From the NCBI GenBank assembly GCA_038248505.1, contig JBBRXJ010000048.1, positions 1 through 27,250 on the forward strand: 27,250 bases of DNA, in the 5' to 3' direction. Below are positions 1 through 6,539 of this stretch, one piece after another. The position numbers were made by a program, and so were the translations under genes. This DNA comes from JBBRXJ01 sp038248505. GTDB taxonomy: Bacteria > Bacteroidota > Bacteroidia > Bacteroidales > JBBRXJ01. The notes under the pieces were generated by a model. That model ran no database searches. It worked only from the letters and a program-made list of their open reading frames with translations, and was not told where the DNA came from. Numbering within the stretch: position 1 is the stretch's first letter; the number at the start of each line of letters is the position of its first letter.

Positions 1-2
1 GC

Positions 3-155
3 ATAGCACCTGAAACTTCGCGCAATGATGTGCATTTGGCAAAGGCGCAAAATAGCATACTTATAAGGTGGTCTTTTGTTTTGAATTTCTTGACATATCG
101 ATCCGAGTTGCTATCTTTTGTTGACCTTGGTTATGATATTGGGCTCTATCAATGA
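3..155 (+). CDS. 3' end of an unrecognised protein-coding gene (partial)
   Basis: One forward frame is open from the left edge of the window to a TGA at 153-155, about 50 codons. The residues read like a real protein end: mixed polar and hydrophobic, with stretches such as RNDVHLAKAQ and RWSFVLNFLTYRSELL. I do not recognise a family, and the start lies outside the window. The other frames I checked in this stretch are interrupted. It could still be a chance open frame, because 150 bases is short. Confidence 0.35.
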   Translation: MAPETSRNDVHLAKAQNSILIRWSFVLNFLTYRSELLSFVDLGYDIGLYQ

Positions 156-239
156 AATCAGCTGTCAGAAAACGGATGTGCCAAAAAAATGTGTAGTTTT
201 GTCCATAGTAGAATGATGTTTTAGCGAACCAAATCTACT

Positions 240-275
240 AAAAAAAAGAGTAGGGTGCTTTTAGTATCCTACTCT
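240..275 (-). terminator. Rho-independent-type terminator on the minus strand
   Basis: Bases 247-258 pair with 264-275 as a 12-bp stem (two G-T wobbles) around a five-base loop. On the minus strand the stem is followed by eight T (A240-A247 on the plus strand), the classic terminator layout. It lies about 300 bases downstream of the DedA gene and would end its transcript. On the plus strand no T run follows, so it is probably one-way. Confidence 0.6.
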
Positions 276-426
276 AAAATCTTTACCGGACAACAATGCT
301 TAAGAATACCTAAAAGATTTAATTTTTGCAATTACTATAATTCAGTCTGATTCTACATTATCATTCACCAACGTCATGCTTTAGCTTAGTAATATGATAT
401 TTTCACAAGATTTTAAATAAAAGCAA

Positions 427-490
427 AGCCCGTCAGGGCTGATATTTCGATAGAATGATATAAAAAAAACAATGAGAATCCCGAATGGGA
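427..490. repeat. Pair of REP-like tetraloop hairpins
   Basis: Two small perfect hairpins lie about 40 bases apart. The first is AGCCC-gtca-GGGCT (427-440). The second is TCCC-gaat-GGGA (479-490), followed by CGAAAATGTTTG. Short dispersed elements of the form nCCC-N4-GGGn followed by GAAAT/ATTTG are common between genes in Bacteroidota genomes, as I recall them. Only one pair is visible here, so the dispersed nature is inference. Confidence 0.45.
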
Positions 491-525
491 CGAAAATGTT
501 TGACAATATAGGGTAAAACAATAAA

Positions 526-543
526 TGTACAATTATGCAGAAT
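526..543 (+). repeat. Recurrent intergenic motif, copy 1
   Basis: TGTACAATTATGCAGAAT occurs here and again, identical over 18 bases, at 6423-6440. Diverged copies lie at 13041-13063 and 13138-13160, and one in the opposite orientation at 6293-6308. All are intergenic. This copy lies just past the 3' end of the DedA gene. Function unknown. Confidence 0.5.
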
Positions 544-581
544 TAATTAATACAATTTCAATTACTATTTAAAGACAGCAA

Positions 582-1232
582 TTATATACTTGGTTTTAGG
601 CTTTCCTTTATAATAGCAACTATTGGAGGAAGTAGTGATACAAATATAATAGCCAAGATAATTACAGAGAAGTTGTTTTTAACAAATTCATTGTTTGCAA
701 AAATGTATCCAGCAAAAGCTAATGAATTTACCCACAGAATATTACCTGCAATACAGAAAGTTAAAAAACGGGGATATTTCATTTTACCTACCCCAGCCAC
801 AAATGGTGCAAAGGTTCGTATTATAGGCATAAAGCGAGCCACAATTAGTGTTTTGCCACCATGTTTTTCATAGAATGCATGTGTTTGATCTAAATATTTG
901 CGCTTAATAAGCTTATAGTCTTTCTCATATACTTTTTCGCCAAAAAAATGGCCAATCCAATAATTGGTATTGTCGCCAATAAGGGCTGCACACAATAATA
1001 ATGGTACAAGCACATATATATTAATTGGATTGCTAGGTAAGGCAGCTACTGCACCAGCCGCAAATAGCAATGAATCACCTGGTAAGAAAGGAGTAACGAC
1101 TAAACCTGTTTCACAAAAAATGATGAGAAATAAGATCAGATAGGTCCAGGTTTGATAAGAGTTTACGATTTGTTCTAGATACGTATCAAGATGCAAGATA
1201 AAGTCGATTGGATTCTGAAGTATTTCTATCAT
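582..1232 (-). CDS. DedA family (SNARE-associated/VTT domain) membrane protein
   Basis: Integral inner-membrane protein of 216 residues, the normal length for the DedA/VTT family, whose members are linked to lipid-carrier recycling (undecaprenyl phosphate, phosphatidylethanolamine) and membrane homeostasis. Hallmarks seen are the acidic residue E41, the re-entrant PFLPGD segment (48-53), D87 in the second hydrophobic block, and ARFMPIIRTFAPFVAG (132-147) with its two conserved arginines. Hydrophobic stretches lie near residues 28-47, 54-90, 137-175 and 188-208. It is transcribed alone on the minus strand, with a terminator-like hairpin at 240-275. The family is clear; which lipid this member handles cannot be read from the sequence. 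Confidence 0.9.
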   Translation of the reverse strand: MIEILQNPIDFILHLDTYLEQIVNSYQTWTYLILFLIIFCETGLVVTPFLPGDSLLFAAGAVAALPSNPINIYVLVPLLLCAALIGDNTNYWIGHFFGEKVYEKDYKLIKRKYLDQTHAFYEKHGGKTLIVARFMPIIRTFAPFVAGVGKMKYPRFLTFCIAGNILWVNSLAFAGYIFANNEFVKNNFSVIILAIIFVSLLPPIVAIIKESLKPSI

Positions 1233-1634
1233 GTTTTTACATTTTTGTTGCTGCTAAAATATACATTTTTTGTTAAATCAAATCATTTTACAAGTATCAT
1301 AAATAATAAAAAAAAAGAATGATTCCCTCAAATTATACACCAATAATTATTTTAAAAAAACATTGCGCTTAATTTTTTGTGCATTGGCTTAAGTTTTCAA
1401 TGATAATTTTGCCGCAACAATCAGTATGACATGTTATTCCGTGTGATTTACCGGTAGTTATTAAAATATCGTCCTACTGAATTAAAGTGAAATTTTATGT
1501 TTTATATATTCAATAAATTGATTACTATTTTGGGAGAAAAAATTACACTTCAATTATAAGTATTTAAGTGTTATTGGTTAATTTAGATATATATCAGTAT
1601 ATTTAACAGTCAATTTATATTATTTTTTGAAAAA
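1233..1634. other. Gene-free AT-rich spacer
   Basis: These 402 bases between the divergent DedA gene and the LpxH-like pseudogene contain no coding frame, tRNA or strong hairpin that I can see. No clean TAnnTTTG promoter box stands at a sensible distance from either gene. A T run followed by G (1623-1629) just before the pseudogene ATG is too close to act as its -7 box. Confidence 0.6.
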
Positions 1635-2418
1635 ATGCTAACTAAGAATCACTATAAAACAATTGTTATTTCAGATGTTCATCATGGAACAGCTGATTAT
1701 AAAGCAAAAGAGTTAGTTCGCTTTTTGAAAAAAAAAATTGCGATACACTCATTCTTAATGTTGATATTATTGATGGCTGGCGTTTACAGAAGAACGGAAC
1801 GTGGCAGAAAAAACACACTCGTTTTTTTTGTTGTACTTAAAATGATGCAAACAATTAAAACTGAAGTATACTATTTGCGCGGTAATCATGATGATTTTTT
1901 AGATAATATTATCCCATTCTCTTTAGGAAATATTCATCTTCAGAAAGATATTGTTTACGAAAATAACGGGAAAAAATTCTATGTTGTACAAGGTGATATT
2001 TTTGATAGTATAACAAGCAAACTGAAATGGAGCACATCTAGGAGATATTGGATATACTTTTTTACTTTGGATAAATAAGATTTATAATAAAAGAAGAATG
2101 CTCAAAGGACTTCCATATTATTCTTTATCGCAAGCCATAAAAAACAAAGTAAAATCGGCAGTTTCTTATATTTCTAATTACGAAGAAAGTCTTGTTAAAC
2201 TTGCCAACTCTAAAAAATGTGAAGGTATTATTTGTGGTCATATACATCATCCAGCAAAAGAATATTATGGCAATATATTGTATATGAATTCGGGTGATTG
2301 GGTTGAATCGCTCACGGCTCTGGTTGAAGACTATAAAGGGGAGTGGCAAATTATATACTATAATCAATTAGTTGAGTTTGAAAACAAAGATGCCATAGTA
2401 AATATTGTTACGGAATAA
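1635..2418 (+). pseudogene. Decayed LpxH-like metallophosphoesterase (UDP-2,3-diacylglucosamine diphosphatase family)
   Basis: Read across three frame changes, this is a calcineurin-like phosphoesterase of the LpxH-like type common in Bacteroidota. Such enzymes hydrolyse the pyrophosphate of UDP-diacylglucosamine in lipid A synthesis or act on related substrates. Recognisable blocks are VISDVH near the start, a GDIID-type block, YYLRGNHDDF, a GDIFD block and GHIHHP near the end. The frame is lost at a run of ten A (1728-1737) and regained at a run of eight T (1822-1829). It is lost again right after the TGG at 2028-2030, so translation would stop at 2076-2078. The middle frame restores residues reading DGWRLQKNGTWQKKHTRF. 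Two conserved positions are also changed: NGDIID reads NVDIID, and the metal-binding His of HGD is Gln. A decayed gene fits better than read errors alone. It probably once formed an operon with the glycosyltransferase 32 bases downstream. Confidence 0.85.
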
Positions 2419-2450
2419 AAAATGATTTTACAAAACAAAAGTTTTGCACA

Positions 2451-3527
2451 ATGAAATTTGCTTTTCTTATTCAAGGGGAAGGCAGAGGCCACATGACACA
2501 AGCAATTACTTTGCGTGAAATGCTTATATCAGAAGGTCATGAGGTAGTTGCTATACTGGTTGGTACTAGTGTTCAAAGAAAAATTCCTGACTTCTTCTAT
2601 GATAAAATTTATTTACCCGTAATTACATTTGAAAGTCCTAATTTTATTATTGATAAAGAGGGTAAAGGTATATTGATATTAAAATCTTTATGGTTTAATA
2701 TTAAAAGGTGGCGTATTTATTTTAAGAGTATGCATACCATAGATGAAGTGCTTAAAAATTCGGATACTGAGATTGTAATTAATTTTTATGAGTTGCTGGG
2801 AGGCTTGTATTTTAAGAAGTATAAGCCATCGTATAAACATATTTGTATTGGACATCAACTTCTTGTTTTACATCCAAGTTTTGATCTTCCCAAAGGAAAA
2901 TTATTTGATTCCTTTTTTTTAAAACTCAATACTAAATTAACTTGTTTACGGGCAGATAAACTATTAGCTTTATCTTTCAGACCACTCGCTGACTATGATA
3001 AAAAAAGATTAGTAGTTGTTCCTCCCTTATTACGAAGCGAGATTTTTACAATAAAAGCACATAATAGGAATTATTTATTAGCATATATACTGAATGAAGG
3101 TTATAAAAAAGAATTACTTGACTGGCATATACGAAATCCGCAGCACGAGCTGCACTATTTTAGCGATATCCGCGACAATGTATCCGAACGACAAATAGCG
3201 CCTAATCTTATTTGGCATAGCTTAGACGATGTATCATTTCTTAATTATATGGCAGGCTGTAAGGCTTATGCAACTTCTGCCGGTTTTGAATCGATATGCG
3301 AGGCCATGTACATGCAGAAACCTATAATGACAGTACCTACCAAAGGGCATTACGAACAGGTAACAAACTCATTTGATGCCTCATTAACTGGACGAGCAAT
3401 TCCTTCTACAAGCTTTGAACTTGATCATTTGTTAGCGTTTATTGAAAGTTACCCCCATACTAATAGTGAGTATCAAAAATGGGCTCAGAATGCTAAGTTT
3501 ATAATTATTAATCATTTAACTCTATGA
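2451..3527 (+). CDS. MurG-like (GT-B fold) glycosyltransferase
   Basis: A 358-residue soluble or membrane-associated glycosyltransferase. The N-terminal lobe opens with a beta strand and a glycine-rich turn, GEGRGHMTQA (9-18), as in MurG and related enzymes that take up a lipid or sugar acceptor. The C-terminal lobe carries the nucleotide-sugar site, seen as the TSAGFESICEAMYMQKPIM block and the following KGHYEQ (275-303). The pattern matches glycosyltransferases often encoded beside an LpxH-like phosphoesterase in this phylum, here the broken gene just upstream. No transmembrane segment is evident. Donor and acceptor cannot be deduced. It appears intact although its upstream partner is decayed, so it may be expressed from its own promoter or be on the way to loss. 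Confidence 0.75.
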   Translation: MKFAFLIQGEGRGHMTQAITLREMLISEGHEVVAILVGTSVQRKIPDFFYDKIYLPVITFESPNFIIDKEGKGILILKSLWFNIKRWRIYFKSMHTIDEVLKNSDTEIVINFYELLGGLYFKKYKPSYKHICIGHQLLVLHPSFDLPKGKLFDSFFLKLNTKLTCLRADKLLALSFRPLADYDKKRLVVVPPLLRSEIFTIKAHNRNYLLAYILNEGYKKELLDWHIRNPQHELHYFSDIRDNVSERQIAPNLIWHSLDDVSFLNYMAGCKAYATSAGFESICEAMYMQKPIMTVPTKGHYEQVTNSFDASLTGRAIPSTSFELDHLLAFIESYPHTNSEYQKWAQNAKFIIINHLTL

Positions 3528-3603
3528 TTTTTAATGACTATTGTTCATACTAATTTGACTCAACATGTCGTTATTGCATAGTATATTAAAAACACTTGTT
3601 CAA

Positions 3604-3636
3604 ATTGAATATATTTAAAGGCTTTATCTATTTTTG
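3604..3636 (+). promoter_or_regulatory. Promoter of porQ-cmk
   Basis: TATTTTTG at 3629-3636 matches the Bacteroidota -7 consensus TAnnTTTG exactly. ATTG at 3604-3607 stands 21 bases upstream as a -33 box, within the usual spacing. Transcription would begin around 3643, giving a very short leader before the porQ start at 3656. Confidence 0.6.
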
Positions 3637-3655
3637 CGCTAAATAAAATACAAAA

Positions 3656-4786
3656 TTGAGATTATATTTATCATATACATCGCTTATACTATTACTAATT
3701 CAACCGCTTCATGCACAAGTTGGAGGTAATAGTACCTATCAATTTCTTAATTTACCAAACTCGGCAAGAGTAGCATCTATGGGAGGTAAATTAATTTCTT
3801 TACAAGATGACGATCCGGGAATGATTTTTCAGAATCCATCGTTGTTAAATAATCAAATGTCGAACCACCTTTCAATGAATTATGCCGACTATTTTACCGA
3901 TATTAATTATGGTTTTTTCAGCTATGCAATGGCATTAAAAAATAATAATAATTTAGCTTTTGGAATACATTATGTAAATTATGGGAGTTTTACTGAAACC
4001 GATGCAACAGGTACTATAATTGGACATTTTGGAGCAACAGAATACGCACTAAACGTAATTTACTCACATCAATTTGATAGCAATCTCACAATAGGCGTTA
4101 ATTTGAAACCTATACTTTCGTATCTGGAAAAATATCAGTCATACGGAATTGCCACTGATATAGGCGCAACTTGGCGTTCAAACGACAAATTATTTAGTTC
4201 AGCTTTGGTGTTTCGCAACCTTGGTGTTCAATTGTTATCATATACAGGACAGCAAGAGCGACTTCCTTTTGAAATATTACTTGGATCAAGCTATCGTTTT
4301 AAGCATGCCCCTTTTCGCATAACGCTAACAGCGCAGCAGTTGCAACGCCCAAAAATGCACTACAACTCTTTATTAAATAATGAAGCGGATACATCATTGT
4401 TAAATGATCCTACAACGATTAGCGTTGAGCAGTTTGAAAAAGATAGGCCTACATCAGTTGGATATGTTTCGGGTGGGCTATTTAGTGTTTTTGAAAGTAT
4501 AGTGGAGAATAGTGCTGATAAGATAATGCGACATGTAATTGTAGGATTTGAATTTATACCTATTGAAAATTTCTTTATTCGTGCAGGTTATAACTATCAG
4601 CGTAGGCAAGAACTTAAAATTGAAAAGAAGCTCTCAACAGTAGGTTTGTCATGGGGCTTTGGTATTCGAATCTCAAAATTTCAGATCAGTTATGGTAGTG
4701 CTGATTATCATATTGCAGGTGCAACAAATTATATTTCACTTAGCACAAATATTTCTGATTTTTATAATAAAAAAGAAATTAAGTGA
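3656..4786 (+). CDS. porQ: Type IX secretion system protein PorQ
   Basis: Outer-membrane beta-barrel protein of 376 residues from the PorV/PorQ family. PorQ holds the sortase complex that processes T9SS cargo at the cell surface. A signal peptide (1-20) ends in LHA before Q21, so the mature protein would start with Gln. The block YQFLNLPNSARVASMGG followed by an aspartate-rich turn and NPSLL is typical of PorQ N-termini. Alternating barrel-strand patterns continue to the C-terminus. The start is TTG at 3656: an in-frame TAA at 3644 and the absence of any earlier ATG leave it as the only codon that includes the whole signal peptide. The gene overlaps cmk by four bases, and porQ beside cmk is a recurrent arrangement in Bacteroidota as I recall it, which supports the name. 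Confidence 0.85.
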   Translation: MRLYLSYTSLILLLIQPLHAQVGGNSTYQFLNLPNSARVASMGGKLISLQDDDPGMIFQNPSLLNNQMSNHLSMNYADYFTDINYGFFSYAMALKNNNNLAFGIHYVNYGSFTETDATGTIIGHFGATEYALNVIYSHQFDSNLTIGVNLKPILSYLEKYQSYGIATDIGATWRSNDKLFSSALVFRNLGVQLLSYTGQQERLPFEILLGSSYRFKHAPFRITLTAQQLQRPKMHYNSLLNNEADTSLLNDPTTISVEQFEKDRPTSVGYVSGGLFSVFESIVENSADKIMRHVIVGFEFIPIENFFIRAGYNYQRRQELKIEKKLSTVGLSWGFGIRISKFQISYGSADYHIAGATNYISLSTNISDFYNKKEIK

Positions 4787-5487
4787 CAACAAATAACAAG
4801 GCTATAATCATTACTGTTGATGGCTATTCGTCGTGTGGTAAGAGTACTTTTGCGAAAGCCATTGCAAAAAAGTTAAATTATATATTTGTCGATTCAGGAG
4901 CAATGTATCGTGCTTGCACTTTATTTTTTATTGACAATGGAGGTATTAAAGATGGCATTATTTTGAGAACGCATTTTTCTGTTTTATTGGATAAAATAAA
5001 TATTCGTTTCAAGTATAATCAGACCACATCAATATCTGAAACTTGGCTTAATGAAATAAATGTTGAAGAAGCTATAAGAAGCCGAAAAGATATTTCAGAT
5101 AATGTAAGCATAATTGCTTCAGAAAAAGCAGTAAGAGAAAAAATGGTAGAGTTGCAAAGACGTATGGGCCATGAAAAAGGAATAGTAATGGATGGTCGTG
5201 ATATTGGCACTGTTGTTTTTCCTAATGCAGAGCTTAAAATCTTTATGACAGCTGATCCAGATATTCGTGTTCAACGTAGATATGATGAACTACGTTCAAA
5301 AGGTATTTGCACTACATTTAAAGAAGTTAAAGATGGACTTGTTCGCCGCGATTATATTGATGAAACGCGTGCAGAGAGCCCGCTGCGAAAACCCGATAAT
5401 GCTATAATTCTTGACAATAGCAAATTTACTAAAGAACAACAGATGGAATGGATAATTCCCATCATTGAATCGCGCATGAATTCATAA
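4783..5487 (+). CDS. cmk: Cytidylate kinase, (d)CMP kinase
   Basis: Cytoplasmic kinase of 234 residues that phosphorylates CMP and dCMP to the diphosphates with ATP, feeding RNA, DNA and CDP-lipid synthesis. The P-loop GYSSCGKST is at 14-22, the CMP-binding DSGAMYR at 37-43 and the DGRDIGTVVFPNA block at 137-149. RRYDELRSKG follows as part of the lid region. Length is close to that of the E. coli enzyme. The GTG start overlaps the porQ stop codon in a GTGA arrangement, suggesting translational coupling. The 3' end faces the sirtuin gene with 13 bases between, and no terminator hairpin was seen there. Confidence 0.95.
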   Translation: MTTNNKAIIITVDGYSSCGKSTFAKAIAKKLNYIFVDSGAMYRACTLFFIDNGGIKDGIILRTHFSVLLDKINIRFKYNQTTSISETWLNEINVEEAIRSRKDISDNVSIIASEKAVREKMVELQRRMGHEKGIVMDGRDIGTVVFPNAELKIFMTADPDIRVQRRYDELRSKGICTTFKEVKDGLVRRDYIDETRAESPLRKPDNAIILDNSKFTKEQQMEWIIPIIESRMNS

Positions 5488-5500
5488 ATTTGTATTTATA

Positions 5501-6187
5501 TTATAATGTCAATAAAAGGTCGCGCAACATTGCTACTCCTATTGCGGCCTGTTCCTTAATGAATGTGCAATTTATAGGTTTATGAATGCTTACCTCTTTC
5601 GGATCAATAACAAACATAGGAACATTCGGAGCTATATATTTCACTAGTCCAGCAGCTGGATAAACATTTAATGAAGAGCCAATAACAGTAAAAATATCGG
5701 CTGATTGCACTATATTTATCGCCTCTTCAATAGCTGGTACATCCTCTCCAAACCATACTATATTTGGGCGAATCTGTGATCCTTTAATACAATTTTGTCC
5801 CCATAATATATCATTATATCCTATTTCATAAATTAATTTGCTATCTAACGAACTACGAGCTTGTGTTAAAATACCATGTAAGTGTAACACTTTATTACTG
5901 CCAGCTCGTTCGTGTAAATTATCAACGTTTTGTGTGATTATAGAAATGGTATAATCATTCTGCATTTCAGCAAGTGTGTTATGAGCCGAATTCGGAAGAA
6001 CTTCTTTTAATTGTCTCCTTCGCTCATTATAAAACCGAAGCATTAGTTCGGGATCCTGCTGCCATCCTTGAATGGATGCTACTTGCATAACATCATATTG
6101 TTCCCATAAGCCATCACTGTCGCGAAATGTACTTATACCACTCTCTGCTGAAACTCCCGCTCCCGATAATATTACTAGATGTTTCAT
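5501..6187 (-). CDS. cobB: Sirtuin-type NAD-dependent protein deacylase without zinc-ribbon cysteines
   Basis: Cytoplasmic NAD-dependent lysine deacylase of 228 residues. The Rossmann NAD site shows GAGVSAESGIS (9-19) and FRD. QNVDNLHERAG (87-96) leads to the catalytic His in HLHG (H104), and the second nucleotide block is GSSLNVYPA (170-178). Y53 and R56 in the order Y-x-x-R match the acyl-pocket pair of SIRT5/CobB-type desuccinylases. Only two cysteines are present (C133, C207), and the usual CxxC pair after the catalytic His is replaced by ARSSLDSKLIY-type sequence. The zinc site is therefore absent, which I recall as common in Bacteroidota members. Metabolic or regulatory targets cannot be inferred from the neighbours. 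Confidence 0.85.
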   Translation of the reverse strand: MKHLVILSGAGVSAESGISTFRDSDGLWEQYDVMQVASIQGWQQDPELMLRFYNERRRQLKEVLPNSAHNTLAEMQNDYTISIITQNVDNLHERAGSNKVLHLHGILTQARSSLDSKLIYEIGYNDILWGQNCIKGSQIRPNIVWFGEDVPAIEEAINIVQSADIFTVIGSSLNVYPAAGLVKYIAPNVPMFVIDPKEVSIHKPINCTFIKEQAAIGVAMLRDLLLTL

Positions 6188-6256
6188 TAATTACATCAAT
6201 TTAAAAATTTAATGCATACTAAATGCTAACATAAAATATGTTTTAAATGATTTATA

Positions 6257-6264
6257 CAAATGTA
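6257..6264 (-). promoter_or_regulatory. -7 promoter element of the sirtuin gene
   Basis: On the minus strand this reads TACATTTG, an exact TAnnTTTG, 70 bases before the ATG at 6187. No good -33 TTG was found at the usual distance. Confidence 0.45.
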
Positions 6265-6292
6265 CGAATTCTATTTTATAAAAATAATTGTC

Positions 6293-6308
6293 GATTCTGT
6301 TTAATTGT
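6293..6308 (-). repeat. Recurrent intergenic motif, reverse copy
   Basis: The minus strand reads ACAATTAAACAGAATC, which differs at two positions from ACAATTATGCAGAATC found at 6426-6441 on the plus strand. The two copies face each other about 115 bases apart in the sirtuin/dnaG spacer. This copy lies about 30 bases upstream of the sirtuin -7 box. Confidence 0.4.
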
Positions 6309-6422
6309 TCACCATGTACCATTTTCAATATAAAATACAAAAGGAGGAAGCACTTCAGTGTCATTCTTTCATTGATATATAAGAGATTTGGCTTCTTTAA
6401 AAATCAGTAAATATCTAAGTGT

Positions 6423-6440
6423 TGTACAATTATGCAGAAT
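6423..6440 (+). repeat. Recurrent intergenic motif, copy 2 (upstream of dnaG)
   Basis: Eighteen bases identical to 526-543, about 100 bases before the dnaG ATG. It is preceded by TATCTAAG, a degraded relative of the TATCTTTG that precedes the copy at 13138. The remaining bases of the 6188-6539 spacer show no gene or other strong structure. Confidence 0.5.
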
Positions 6441-6539
6441 CAAATAAAGTAATGAACAAAATCAATTTTGGCTAATAATTTTCATAAATTAGCGGTTCTC
6501 TATTTCAGTAATATACGCTTAATAATCAATATAATTAAA

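Larger units (their letters stand above)
156..581. other. Intergenic region with terminator and small hairpins
   Basis: No coding frame was seen in these 426 bases. They hold a minus-strand terminator-like hairpin (240-275), two tetraloop hairpins of REP-like type (427-490) and one copy of a recurrent 18-base motif (526-543), each listed separately. Confidence 0.7.

Noticed and set aside
1728..1829. Programmed frameshifting in the LpxH-like gene
   Set aside because: Homopolymer runs could allow slippage, but two opposite shifts plus a third lesion and changed metal-site residues fit decay better. No stimulatory structure was seen.
2431..2446. Small hairpin CAAAAC-AAAA-GTTTTG right before the glycosyltransferase ATG
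   Set aside because: Six A/T-rich pairs can arise by chance in such sequence; no further evidence of a regulatory role.
6468..6539. Longer dnaG start at TTG 6468
   Set aside because: The extra 24 residues are not primase-like, and the ATG at 6540 gives the standard N-terminus before the zinc finger.
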